This document shows, one piece after another, positions 16,876 to 24,846 of a stretch of DNA of 64,000 nucleotides (the first letter of the stretch is position 1; every line of letters starts with the position of its first letter). The notes below the pieces were generated by a model that worked only from the letters and a program-made list of their open reading frames with translations, made no database searches and was not told the origin of the DNA. The stretch comes from WYZ-LMO2 sp038731605 (GTDB lineage Archaea; Halobacteriota; Archaeoglobi; Archaeoglobales; Archaeoglobaceae), in contig JAVYQP010000005.1 of the NCBI GenBank assembly GCA_038731605.1, positions 1 to 64,000 on the forward strand. Reading direction: 5' to 3'. Position numbers and translations under genes: made by a program.

Positions 16876-17826
16876 CGAGTTATTCTGCAGAACTCTTTGT
16901 ATTTGCAAGCCCTGCACTTCCAAACGTTGGGCTTTGGACGCAATCGCTCGACTCTCTTTATCTCCTTGAATCTCTTGAGAACCTTCTGTGCACCTCCCAC
17001 ATTTACTTCATTTTCCCACGTCTCGACCCTCTCCTCTTCCCTCACGTATATCTGCACCCTTTTTTTAGCTCTCCTGAAGAAGTAGCCGTAGAGGTTCGCT
17101 TGGGTGAAGGCTATTGGTCTGATTTCACGCATCAAAAATCGATTTCTCGTGCTCTTGAACTCGTAAACAAACTCGTCTGTGATCCCGTCTGGCTCTCCCA
17201 ACACAAGCATTCGTCTCAACCAAAGCTCCATCTTATCGTTGGATACCTTTCAGCCATTGCATCCTCAGCGAAAACCCCTCTAAGAAGCGGAAACTTCTCT
17301 GCATCCGCAATCCGAGCGCCCATAGATCTTGCAACTTCTTCCCAATTCCGAAAGTCTTTGTTTGGGAGAACGGGTTCACGACCATAACCCTCTCTCCCCT
17401 CTCGTCGAGAAACGTCTCAGCTTCCTTCCAATGCTCTATTCTCTCTTTCAGCTTTTCCTCTCTTGCCCTGAGCATTATTTCCAGATCGCTGAACGTGATC
17501 TCGTTTCCCACTTCCAGGGGCTCTTTTCCAGTTTCTGGTAGCCTTTTGATGAGATCGATGGCTTTTTGCTCACTCATGCATTCGAGTTCGATCGAATAAT
17601 TGATTCTGTCCGATAGGTAGACTACGAAGTTCGTCATCTCCTCTTCCTTACTCCTCAAAAGAGATTTCATTGCGCACCAGTAGTGATTTGCGACCTCAGC
17701 AACGCCTATGAAAACCAGCTTATCTTTCTCTACACCCCTTCTCTCTTTTTCAAGAGCTAAGAGCTTTTCCAGCACATCCTGTCGATTCATCAGCATCTCT
17801 TCGACCCTCGATCTCAGCTTTCCCAT
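16872..17826 (-). pseudogene. Cas4-like PD-(D/E)XK nuclease broken by two frameshifts
   Basis: Three consecutive minus-strand frames together spell one RecB/Cas4-type nuclease. From ATG 17826: N-terminus with GVAEVANHYWCAMKSLL (first Fe-S cysteine). The frame then shifts near 17355-17375 into FRNWEEVARSMGARIADAEK and RGVFAEDAMAERYPTIRWSF, and shifts again near 17220-17235 into VLGEPDGITDEFVYEFKSTR, which carries the catalytic Asp (PDG) and Glu-X-Lys (EFK), then FTQANLYGYFF (the Q...Y motif) and the C-terminal cysteines CRACKYKEFC. All catalytic and Fe-S positions are otherwise intact, so the break is recent or due to sequence errors. No cas gene or CRISPR array is nearby. Confidence 0.8.
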
Positions 17827-17980
17827 TGTCTAAACATCGAGAGCGGAGCTAATATCTTTCTTTCCACTATGCCTGAAAGCTCGTAATCCCACGACTGTTT
17901 GCCCCCTTATGGAAAACATCGAGAAAATAGACGTATTGCCAAAAAAAGGTCACCGAAAGTCTGAATGCGTTTAAAAATTT

Positions 17981-18637
17981 TTAGACTCTCTTGAAAACGA
18001 ACCACCAGTCGTAGCCTTCGAGCTCCCCCTTCTTTATCTTCTCCAGCCTCTCCATCGCATCCCTTACGTTCCTTGCAGGGGGTATTATGACTTTGTCTCC
18101 GATGAGCTCGTTGTTTGGCCAGTTCGCCGGAATTGCAACTTTTTTCTCATCGCTCAACTGCAAAGCCTTAACAGCACGGAGTATTTCGTCCACGTTCCTT
18201 CCAACTTCCTGCGGGTAGTAAAGGATCAGTCTAACGATGCCGTTCGGGTCGACTATGAAAACCGCACGAACTGTGTTCGTGCCTTTGGCTGGATGAATCA
18301 GTCCGAGCTTCTTCGAAACCTCTCCAAGGTCGTCTGCGATTATTGGAAACTCGATTTCGATTCCAAGCTTCTCCTTTATCCACTCGACCCACTTCACATG
18401 GCTAAAGGTCTGGTCTATGCTCAAGCCAATTAGCTCGCAGTTCAGCTTTTTGAACTCTCCAAACCTCTTCTCAAAAGCGACGAACTCGGTCGTGCAGACT
18501 GGCGTAAAATCTGCTGGATGCGCAAAGAGCACAAACCACTTCCCTGCAAAGTCGTCGGGTAGCTTTAGGTCTCCATGCGTCGTCTTCACAACCATTTCCG
18601 GGAACTTTTCCCCAAGCAGAACCATTTCGATCACCAT
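17981..18637 (-). CDS. Peroxiredoxin, Prx6 type, single catalytic cysteine
   Basis: This thiol peroxidase removes hydrogen peroxide and organic peroxides in the cytoplasm. It has the Prx6 hallmarks: HPADFTPVCTTEF with the peroxidatic cysteine, GLSIDQTFSHVKWVEW, NTVRAVFIVDPNGIVR and YPQEVGRN. Many archaeal homologues have two C-terminal cysteines around WWFCYK; here the end is GYDWWFVFKRV with none, so it should work as a 1-Cys enzyme. ATG 18637 is chosen (218 residues): the longer reading from 18703 adds residues absent from the family and covers the TATA box; ATG 18625 is an alternative. It is divergent from an Lrp-type regulator 83 bases away, a likely controller. Confidence 0.92.
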   Translation of the reverse strand: MVIEMVLLGEKFPEMVVKTTHGDLKLPDDFAGKWFVLFAHPADFTPVCTTEFVAFEKRFGEFKKLNCELIGLSIDQTFSHVKWVEWIKEKLGIEIEFPIIADDLGEVSKKLGLIHPAKGTNTVRAVFIVDPNGIVRLILYYPQEVGRNVDEILRAVKALQLSDEKKVAIPANWPNNELIGDKVIIPPARNVRDAMERLEKIKKGELEGYDWWFVFKRV

Positions 18638-18653
18638 ACGATCTTTGTGGGGC

Positions 18654-18664
18654 GATATAAAAAA
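18654..18664 (-). promoter_or_regulatory. TATA box of the peroxiredoxin gene
   Basis: Minus-strand ttttttatatc is centred about 21-22 bases before ATG 18637. It lies in the 83-base region shared with the divergent Lrp-type regulator, which could bind here. Confidence 0.5.
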
Positions 18665-18720
18665 TTTTTGGTTTAGAAATCGAACCAAAAGATTAAAATT
18701 CAAAACGACAACATCACTTG

Positions 18721-19137
18721 ATGGACGAAAAAGACCTTAAGTTGGCGCTGGAGCTGATGAGAAACGGCAGGGCGAAGAAGATCGAGCTTGCAAAAATCTT
18801 TGGGGTAACTGAGACTGCGATAAGAAAAAGGATAGAAAAATTGGAACAAGCCGGAGTCATCTTGGGATACAAGGCTATTATCGACTTCAAAAAACTCGGT
18901 TTGTTCTCCTCGCTGACTGGCATCGATGTGGAGCCTGAAAGGCTTTGGAATGTGGTTGAAAAGATAAAGGGACTTAAGAACGTAGTCTCGCTCTTCCTCA
19001 CCTCTGGAGACCATGTGATCATGGTTGAAGTTGTTTGCGAGTCGATGCAAGAGATGATGGCTTTCCACGAGCAGATCGCAAAGATCGAGGGCGTTAAAAG
19101 AGTTTGTCCAGCGGTTATCGTCGAGGTTGTGAAGTAA
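18721..19137 (+). CDS. Lrp/AsnC-family transcriptional regulator
   Basis: A 138-residue DNA-binding regulator: N-terminal winged helix-turn-helix (about 1-55; KIELAKIFGVTETAIRKRIE is the helix-turn-helix) and a C-terminal ligand-sensing RAM domain (LGLFSSLTGIDVEPERLW, then GDHVIMVEVVCESMQEMM). ATG 18721 is preferred to a TTG three bases earlier, since an AT-rich box (agattaaaat) is centred about 27 bases upstream. It faces the peroxiredoxin gene, so control of that gene and of itself is plausible. Effector unknown. Confidence 0.9.
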   Translation: MDEKDLKLALELMRNGRAKKIELAKIFGVTETAIRKRIEKLEQAGVILGYKAIIDFKKLGLFSSLTGIDVEPERLWNVVEKIKGLKNVVSLFLTSGDHVIMVEVVCESMQEMMAFHEQIAKIEGVKRVCPAVIVEVVK

Positions 19138-19184
19138 TCCAGAAAAGCGGTAAAGGGATAAATACTTTCGAGGAAATTCTGGAC

Positions 19185-19424
19185 ATGGAAGAGGTTGTGC
19201 TCGGGGAAGCGCTTGACTTCTCGACTGCGGAAAAACTTGCGAAAGACGTAGCGGAGAGGAAGGGTAGCGCAATACTGCTCGCCTACTACGACAAAGAAAC
19301 GGGAATGAAGTTTCCAAACGTTGATTGTTGTGGGGAAAGGAGCTGGGAAGTTTATGCGAAGAGCAGGGGAGGAAATCTGAGGGTCGTCGTTGGAAGGTTC
19401 GAGTTCATATTTAGGGTTGAGTAA
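19185..19424 (+). CDS. Small conserved archaeal protein, AF1514-like
   Basis: A 79-residue soluble protein (MEEVVLGEALDFSTAEKLAK at the start, NVDCCGERSWEVYAKSR in the second half, ending in an alternating beta-like VVVGRFEFIFRVE). It resembles the small AF1514 family of Archaeoglobus, whose function is unknown; that match is from memory. ATG 19185 is chosen because a TATA box (ataaatac, 19158-19165) is centred 24 bases upstream; an earlier in-frame ATG would overlap the preceding gene and cover this box. Confidence 0.65.
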   Translation: MEEVVLGEALDFSTAEKLAKDVAERKGSAILLAYYDKETGMKFPNVDCCGERSWEVYAKSRGGNLRVVVGRFEFIFRVE

Positions 19425-19455
19425 AATCTTTTAACTTTGCGAAGCTTTGTCAATC

Positions 19456-20703
19456 ATGGATGTCGTTGTGAAGAAAAGCGAGGTCTTTGGTTGTGTAAAC
19501 GTTCCACCCTCGAAGAGCTACACGCATCGAGCCTTTATTTCCGCATCTCTGTCAAAGAAGGCGATAGTCTCGAATCCCTTGATCTCAGGGGACACGATTT
19601 CAACGCTTAGGGCTTGCAAAAAAATAGGAGCAAAATTCGAGCGATCTGGCACCGAGTTTCACTTCATCGGCACAGAGGAGATCGAGGGCGGATACTTCAA
19701 CTTCGAGAACTCTGGAACGACCTTGAGGATCTTCACAGGACTTCTTTCGCTCTCTTCAGCAAGAAGCGTCCTCGATGGCGACGAATCTCTGAGGACTCGT
19801 CCTAACAAGGAGCTTGTTTTGGCTTTGGAGAAGCTTGGAGCTCGTGCGAAGGGAGATGAGCTTTTCAGAGCTCCATTTCTAATCCAAGGGGTCATAAAAG
19901 GTGGAAAAATCGAAATCGCTTCCCAAAGCTCCCAGTTCATATCTTCGCTACTCTATTCGCTACCAATTGCGAAAAACGATAGCGAGCTCAGATTGATCTC
20001 AACGAAGTCTCGCCCATACATAGAGATCACGTTGGACGTGCTCGAAAAATCAGGGATTGAAGTTGAAAGAGAAGGCGACGTGTTTTTCATCCCCGGAGAG
20101 CAAGATTTTAGGCTTAGGTCAATCGAAATCCCCGCAGACTTCTCCTCAGCGAGTTACATGATCGCCGCAGGAGTCCTTGCGGGGGAAGTCAGAATTTTGA
20201 ACGCCTTTGACTCGAAGCAGGGAGACAAGAAGATCGTCGAAGCACTTAGAGAAATGGGCGCAGACGTTGAATGGAGAAAAGACCTTGGTTTGATAACCGC
20301 AAGGAAATCCGAGCTATCTGCAATTGATTTCAACGCCGAAGATACCCCCGACCTCGTCCCAACGATCGCAGTTCTATGCGCAGTTGCGGATGGAGTTAGC
20401 GAAATACGCAACGCAGAGCACTTGCGAATAAAGGAGATAGACAGGATCGCTGGGATTGCGAAGAATTTGCGAGCCTTGGGAGTTGAAGTTGAGGAGAGGA
20501 AAGATGGGCTCAAAATCCATGGCGGGAAAAAGAGCTTTCACGGAGTTGTCGACTCCTTTGGCGATCACAGGATGGCTTTGGCTTTCTCACTCTTGGGTTT
20601 GCTCGGGGAAGTTCACTGCAAGAACTGCGAAGTTGTCTCGATTTCCTATCCAAGCTTCTTCGAAGACTTGGCAAAGCTCGGAGCAAAAATCAGTCTCCAA
20701 TGA
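19456..20703 (+). CDS. aroA: 3-phosphoshikimate 1-carboxyvinyltransferase (EPSP synthase)
   Basis: Sixth step of the shikimate pathway: adds enolpyruvyl from PEP to shikimate 3-phosphate. Substrate-binding motifs are intact: PPSKSYTHR near the N-terminus, ENSGTTLRIF, DGDESLRTRP, ADFSSASYMIAAG, EIDRIAGIAKNL and DSFGDHRMALAFS. Length 415 residues is normal. ATG 19456 is taken rather than a TTG at 19447, since a TATA-like cttttaact is centred 25 bases upstream. The end overlaps the convergent trm5 gene by 14 bases. No other shikimate gene is in the window. Confidence 0.96.
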   Translation: MDVVVKKSEVFGCVNVPPSKSYTHRAFISASLSKKAIVSNPLISGDTISTLRACKKIGAKFERSGTEFHFIGTEEIEGGYFNFENSGTTLRIFTGLLSLSSARSVLDGDESLRTRPNKELVLALEKLGARAKGDELFRAPFLIQGVIKGGKIEIASQSSQFISSLLYSLPIAKNDSELRLISTKSRPYIEITLDVLEKSGIEVEREGDVFFIPGEQDFRLRSIEIPADFSSASYMIAAGVLAGEVRILNAFDSKQGDKKIVEALREMGADVEWRKDLGLITARKSELSAIDFNAEDTPDLVPTIAVLCAVADGVSEIRNAEHLRIKEIDRIAGIAKNLRALGVEVEERKDGLKIHGGKKSFHGVVDSFGDHRMALAFSLLGLLGEVHCKNCEVVSISYPSFFEDLAKLGAKISLQ

Positions 20704-21514
20704 ACTCCAAATCCAGGACGTATCTGTTCACATATGGGGCGAAGTTTCCGCATCTCCGCATGAACTTTGTTCTCACGACCATCCCATTCTTTAAAAAGAT
20801 CTCTTCGACTTTCTTTGGCAAATCCCTTTCGCAGTTCTCGCTTTCAAACGTGTAGTAGTGCAAAAAGCCGCCCTTAACGATCTTTCCTTTGACCACGTGC
20901 ACAAAATCCTTCGCAGAGTATGGAGCGGGCATCAAAATGCGATCAAATTTTCCTTCAAGCTTTGGCACAACTTCTGCGACGTCTCCTTCAATTGCGATAA
21001 CGTTCTTGACCTTGTTCAGCTCTATGTTCTTCCTGAAGTATTCAACTGCGACACTGTTAAGCTCAACCCCAACGACCTCTCTTGGCTTTGAGAGCTTCGC
21101 AATCAAAATCGCATAAGGACCGACGCCGGCAAACATCACCAAAACCCTCTCTCCTTCCTTAACGAGCCTCGCAATCCTTTCTCTCTCGCTCGAAAGCTTC
21201 GACGAAAAGTATGCCTTCGTTGGATCGACGAGAAACCTGCATCCGTATTCCTTTGCAATCGTTTCCGTTTCTTCTCCGTATAACTTCTCGTATTTCGCAA
21301 CTCTAAATGCTCCGCTTACTTCCCCAACTTTCCTTAGCACCGTTTTGACGTTTTTGTGCCTTGAAAGGATCGCTGAAACGATTAGATCGCTTTTGTGCAT
21401 GAGCTCATCTGGGATTTCGATGATCGCTACACTGCCAATTATCTCGAAGCTTCTACGCAAAGCTTTGAGCTCTTCCTCGCTCAGCTTATCTTTTAAAGCC
21501 TCCTTCAGGGACAC
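20690..21514 (-). CDS. trm5: tRNA (guanine37-N1)-methyltransferase Trm5
   Basis: Methylates G37 next to the anticodon using S-adenosylmethionine, preventing frameshifting and starting wyosine synthesis. Seen: D1-like N-terminal region, the YFSSKLSSERERIARLV segment, the SAM-binding motif MFAGVGPYAILIAK, the acidic EVVGVELNSVAVEYF, and the catalytic-loop region DRILMPAPYSAKDFV. Its 274 residues fit the shorter archaeal Trm5 forms. It starts with GTG 21514, 36 bases from the divergent thiE start; the two promoters overlap in that gap. The wyosine enzyme Taw1, which uses its product, is two genes away. Confidence 0.92.
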   Translation of the reverse strand: MSLKEALKDKLSEEELKALRRSFEIIGSVAIIEIPDELMHKSDLIVSAILSRHKNVKTVLRKVGEVSGAFRVAKYEKLYGEETETIAKEYGCRFLVDPTKAYFSSKLSSERERIARLVKEGERVLVMFAGVGPYAILIAKLSKPREVVGVELNSVAVEYFRKNIELNKVKNVIAIEGDVAEVVPKLEGKFDRILMPAPYSAKDFVHVVKGKIVKGGFLHYYTFESENCERDLPKKVEEIFLKNGMVVRTKFMRRCGNFAPYVNRYVLDLEFIGD

Positions 21515-21518
21515 TAAA

Positions 21519-21543
21519 AGCTTTTATCCTCGTTGCAATAAAC
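21519..21543. promoter_or_regulatory. Interleaved divergent promoters of trm5 and thiE
   Basis: Only 36 bases separate the two start codons. Plus strand cttttatcc (21520-21528) is centred 26 bases before thiE ATG 21551; minus strand gtttatt (about 21536-21543) is centred 25 bases before trm5 GTG 21514. Both genes must be leaderless and the two pre-initiation complexes would collide. Confidence 0.55.
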
Positions 21544-21550
21544 CCTTACG

Positions 21551-22144
21551 ATGCGTGGTGTTTACTTCATCACAGACTCGAAGTTTGGAAGCCACGAGGA
21601 GCTTGCGAAGAAAGCCTTGGACTTGGGAGTCAGGATAATACAGTTCAGGGAAAAGAGAGCGAAAGATGGAGAAAGGCTCAGGGTTGCGAGAGCCCTTAGG
21701 GAGCTAACAGAGAGTTACGATGCGATGCTAATAATCAACGAACGTGTTGACTTGGCAATCGCAGTTGACGCAGACGGTGTGCACGTTGGTCAAGAGGATT
21801 TGCCGTGCGAAGTCGTGAAAGAGATCTTCGATGGCATCGTCGGAGTTTCAGTTTCGAACGTCGATGAGACGATAAAGGCGATGGAGGCGAACGCAGATTA
21901 CGTTGGCGCAGGACCCGTTTTTGCGACAACGACAAAAGAAGATGCTGGAAATCCGATCGGAATCGAGGGGTTAAAGAGGATCGTCGAGGTCTCGAAGATC
22001 CCCGTGTTCGCAATTGGCGGTATAAACGTCGAGAACGTTGTCGACGTTCTGAACTGCGGGGTCGATGGGATCGCAGCGATTTCTGCAATCGCCGGGGAGA
22101 GGGCGAAAGATTTTATTGATCTCGTGAACAAGTATCTGAAATGA
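21551..22144 (+). CDS. thiE: Thiamine-phosphate synthase
   Basis: Joins the pyrimidine and thiazole halves of thiamine phosphate in the cytoplasm. The TIM-barrel family motifs are clear: IIQFREKRAKDG (pyrophosphate and substrate contacts), LIINERVDLAIAVDADGVHVG, GVSVSNVDETIKAMEANADY, GAGPVFATTTKEDA and IPVFAIGGINVENV. 197 residues, normal length, single domain. Its stop overlaps the taw1 start (ATGA). Confidence 0.95.
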   Translation: MRGVYFITDSKFGSHEELAKKALDLGVRIIQFREKRAKDGERLRVARALRELTESYDAMLIINERVDLAIAVDADGVHVGQEDLPCEVVKEIFDGIVGVSVSNVDETIKAMEANADYVGAGPVFATTTKEDAGNPIGIEGLKRIVEVSKIPVFAIGGINVENVVDVLNCGVDGIAAISAIAGERAKDFIDLVNKYLK

Positions 22145-23019
22145 AGTCGCTCTCGGAGCTCAAGGGATACCACATCGTCGGAAGGCATTCGGCTGTAAAG
22201 ACTTGCCTTTGGCTTAAGAAGTCGTTGAAGGACTTGGGAGTATGCTACAAGCAAAAGTTCTACGGAATTCAAAGCCATAGATGCCTTCAGATGACTCCGG
22301 CGCTCCTATGCAACCAATTCTGTGTTCACTGCTGGCGTCCTTTGGAGTTGTTGAAGGATTTCAAAGGCTGGGACGAGCCCGAGTTCATCGTCGAGGAGAG
22401 CATAAAAGCACAGAGAAGACTTTTGAGCGGATTCTACGGCACAGAGGGTGTGAACAGGGAAAAGCTCAGAGAAGCTGAAAAGCCGAATCAGGTTGCGATA
22501 AGCTTGGTGGGCGAGCCGACGCTCTATCCAAGGTTGCCTGAGCTCGTAGAGTGCTACAAGAAAAGGGGCTTCACGACTTTTTTGGTCACGAACGGAACGA
22601 ATCCAAGGATGATCGAGATCACCGAGCCCACGCAACTCTACATAAGTTTAACTGCCTTCGATGAGCAAAGCCACCTCGAAATGAACAGACCTGCGAGAAG
22701 CCTTTGGGATCGAATACTGGAGAGCCTTGAAGCGATGCGGAACTCGAAGTCGAGGAAGGTGATAAGGCTCACGCTGATAAAGGGTTTGAACATGCACGAA
22801 AAGGCATTGGAGAAATTCGACAAGCTGATAAGGATCGCTGAGCCTGATTTCGTTGAGGCAAAGGCATACATGTATCTCGGGTATTCAAGGCTTAGGCTTA
22901 GTTTCGAGAACATGCCGAGCCACGAGGATATCGTCGAGTTCAGCAAAAAACTCGAGAAGCTTGGATACGAAATTGTGGATGAGTCAAAAGAGAGCAGGGT
23001 TTGTCTTTTGTCGCTATGA
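22141..23019 (+). CDS. taw1: 4-demethylwyosine synthase Taw1/TYW1 (radical SAM)
   Basis: Condenses pyruvate with m1G37 of tRNA-Phe to build the tricyclic wyosine base. The radical SAM cluster cysteines are Cys57, Cys61 and Cys64 (CNQFCVHCWRP); the second, pyruvate-binding cluster is served by Cys22, Cys35 and Cys48, exactly the archaeal TYW1 layout. SLVGEPTLYP and FLVTNGTNP complete the match. It directly follows thiE and overlaps the translin-like gene by four bases. Its substrate is made by Trm5, encoded divergently just upstream. Confidence 0.95.
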   Translation: MKSLSELKGYHIVGRHSAVKTCLWLKKSLKDLGVCYKQKFYGIQSHRCLQMTPALLCNQFCVHCWRPLELLKDFKGWDEPEFIVEESIKAQRRLLSGFYGTEGVNREKLREAEKPNQVAISLVGEPTLYPRLPELVECYKKRGFTTFLVTNGTNPRMIEITEPTQLYISLTAFDEQSHLEMNRPARSLWDRILESLEAMRNSKSRKVIRLTLIKGLNMHEKALEKFDKLIRIAEPDFVEAKAYMYLGYSRLRLSFENMPSHEDIVEFSKKLEKLGYEIVDESKESRVCLLSL

Positions 23020-23591
23020 ACCTCGAATCCTGTAGAAAAAAGCTTGAAGAGCTCGAGAAAGCAAGAGAAGAGCTTTTGAGCTTACTTAGAGATCTGAGGA
23101 TACTCTCTTCGAAGGCAATCGTCGCAATTCACAACGATCGAATTGAAGAAGCGGAGGAGAACTTGAAAAAAGCTTCGGCGATCTTGGAAAAGATAAGGGA
23201 GTTTCAAGCTCCTGAAACCCACGCAACGCACGATTCGATGCAAGAGTTCGTTGAAGCGACGTTCTTGCTAAAAGTCGTGAAGAAGGAGTTCGACTTCTCT
23301 TTAGACTTCGAGGTCTTGGAGTCTGCGTTCGTAACTGGGCTTGCGGATTTGGTTGGGGAGCTAAGAAGGCTTGCTCTTTCCAAGATGATCAGAGGAGAAA
23401 TCGACGAAGCTGAAAGTCTTCTGAGCACAATGGAAAAGATATACAACGAGCTTATTCCCTTTGCTTCATTCCCGGACAAGCTCGTTCCAAATCTAAGGGC
23501 TAAGCTCGACGTTGCGAGAGTTGCGGTGGAGAGAACGAAATCCGATTTAATTGTAGCGAAGCTATATGCGGTTCTGGATAGGGATCGATGA
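23016..23591 (+). CDS. Translin-family protein
   Basis: A 191-residue all-helical protein of the translin/TRAX superfamily, which bind and in some cases cut single-stranded RNA or DNA; in archaea translin assemblies trim small RNAs. Family features: regular long helices (REELLSLLRDLRILSSKAIV), the EFVEATFLL segment that corresponds to the E-rich catalytic helix of TRAX, and GLADLVGELRRLALSKMIRGE. ATG 23016 overlaps the taw1 stop (ATGA). It overlaps tiaS by 26 bases, so the tRNA-modification genes on both sides are co-transcribed with it. Confidence 0.85.
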   Translation: MNLESCRKKLEELEKAREELLSLLRDLRILSSKAIVAIHNDRIEEAEENLKKASAILEKIREFQAPETHATHDSMQEFVEATFLLKVVKKEFDFSLDFEVLESAFVTGLADLVGELRRLALSKMIRGEIDEAESLLSTMEKIYNELIPFASFPDKLVPNLRAKLDVARVAVERTKSDLIVAKLYAVLDRDR

Positions 23592-24816
23592 CACCGACAG
23601 CGTAAAGGGAATGTGCACGACTTACATCGCACTGCTTTTAATTGAGGCGATGAAGGACTTCGGAGAACTCATCGGATTTCCAAGGCTGATAAGGCTGAAC
23701 CCAACGATTCCCTACAAGACTCGAGGTAACGGCGCAGTAAGCTTTTTAGTAGATCTCGAAGACCTCGACAAAGCGATCGAGGTTACAGACGAGATCATCA
23801 GAAAATACGCTGAACTAAGCGACGAGAATACGAACCCCGGAGTTGTGTTTGTAAAAGAGGAGAAGGCTCCGCTTTTAAGGAACTTCGCTGAAAAAGCAAT
23901 CAAGGACGTTCTGAGGATAGAGGACGCCATGGAAATCTTGCAGAAGTATTCCATCCCATACTTGAGCTACAAAAACGGTCGAGGGCTGATTGGGGCGCTT
24001 GCATCGGTTGGAGCACAGCTCGAGGACTTCGTTTACGAGCTGATAGCGTATCGCTTTCCAGAGAGGTTTGGGACACGAAGAATCGTTGATGAGGAGAGCT
24101 TTTACGAGCTCGACTTCAGATACTATCCGACGATCTTCGACACTGTTGACTGGTGCAACAACGTCGTAATGGCAGTCCCTGGGACGCCCTGTCCTGTTCT
24201 CTTTGGTCTTCGGGGAGAAAATTACGAGATCCTTGAAGAGTCGATAAAGATGCTTAGAACTGAGAAATGGGAAAGGAAGGCGATCTTCATCACGAATCAC
24301 GCAACGGACATGCACATCGTTGAAAGCAACGATATAAAAGATTTCAGATCGTATAGAGTCGTTGGCAGAGTCCTTAGGAAGCCCTACGATATCGTTGGAG
24401 GGCACGTTTTTTTTGAAATCGAAACAAAGAACTCTGCCTTGAAATGCTCAGCTTTTGAGCCCACGAAGCAGTTCAGAAACGTGATAAGGAACCTGATCCC
24501 GGGAGACGTCGTCGAGGTCTATGGGTCTGTGAAGAATTCGACGCTGAACTTGGAAAAGATCCGCGTTCTGAGCGTTGCGAAAAGCTTTGTTGAGATGAAT
24601 CCAATTTGCCCGATTTGCGGGAAAAGAATGGAATCCGCTGGAAAGGGACAGGGATTTCGGTGTAAGAAGTGCAGAACAAGGGCTTTTGACAGGATAAGAG
24701 TCGAAGTCCCAAGGAAAATCGAGATTGGTTTCTATGAAGTCCCCCCTTGTGCAAGGAGGCACTTAACGAAGCCTTTGATAAGGATGAACGTCGAAAAGAG
24801 ACACGTGTTTAGATAA
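23566..24816 (+). CDS. tiaS: tRNA(Ile2) 2-agmatinylcytidine synthetase TiaS
   Basis: Attaches agmatine to C34 of the tRNA-Ile that reads AUA, using ATP. The N-terminal catalytic domain begins WIGIDDTDSVKGMCTTYIAL, a hallmark of the family; then a ferredoxin-like part (TIPYKTRGNGAVSFLVD), an OB-fold (DVVEVYGSVKNSTLNLEKIR) and a C-terminal zinc ribbon (CPICGK...CKKC). Length 416 is typical. It overlaps the translin gene. Agmatine comes from arginine decarboxylase, whose gene is at 52568-53131. Confidence 0.95.
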   Translation: MRFWIGIDDTDSVKGMCTTYIALLLIEAMKDFGELIGFPRLIRLNPTIPYKTRGNGAVSFLVDLEDLDKAIEVTDEIIRKYAELSDENTNPGVVFVKEEKAPLLRNFAEKAIKDVLRIEDAMEILQKYSIPYLSYKNGRGLIGALASVGAQLEDFVYELIAYRFPERFGTRRIVDEESFYELDFRYYPTIFDTVDWCNNVVMAVPGTPCPVLFGLRGENYEILEESIKMLRTEKWERKAIFITNHATDMHIVESNDIKDFRSYRVVGRVLRKPYDIVGGHVFFEIETKNSALKCSAFEPTKQFRNVIRNLIPGDVVEVYGSVKNSTLNLEKIRVLSVAKSFVEMNPICPICGKRMESAGKGQGFRCKKCRTRAFDRIRVEVPRKIEIGFYEVPPCARRHLTKPLIRMNVEKRHVFR

Positions 24817-24817
24817 G

Positions 24818-24826
24818 GTTTTTAAG
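24818..24826 (+). promoter_or_regulatory. TATA box of the gene at 24847
   Basis: gtttttaag is centred 25 bases before ATG 24847, giving a leaderless start and a separate transcription unit after tiaS. Confidence 0.5.
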
Positions 24827-24846
24827 GGATCTGCAAAGCTTTTGCG

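Noticed and set aside
16872..17826. CRISPR locus suggested by the Cas4-like gene
   Set aside because: No direct repeats and no other cas gene in the window; the gene is a stand-alone nuclease.
18700..19317. 205-codon minus-strand frame over the Lrp-type gene
   Set aside because: Opposite to a clear Lrp/AsnC regulator; no promoter or family support.
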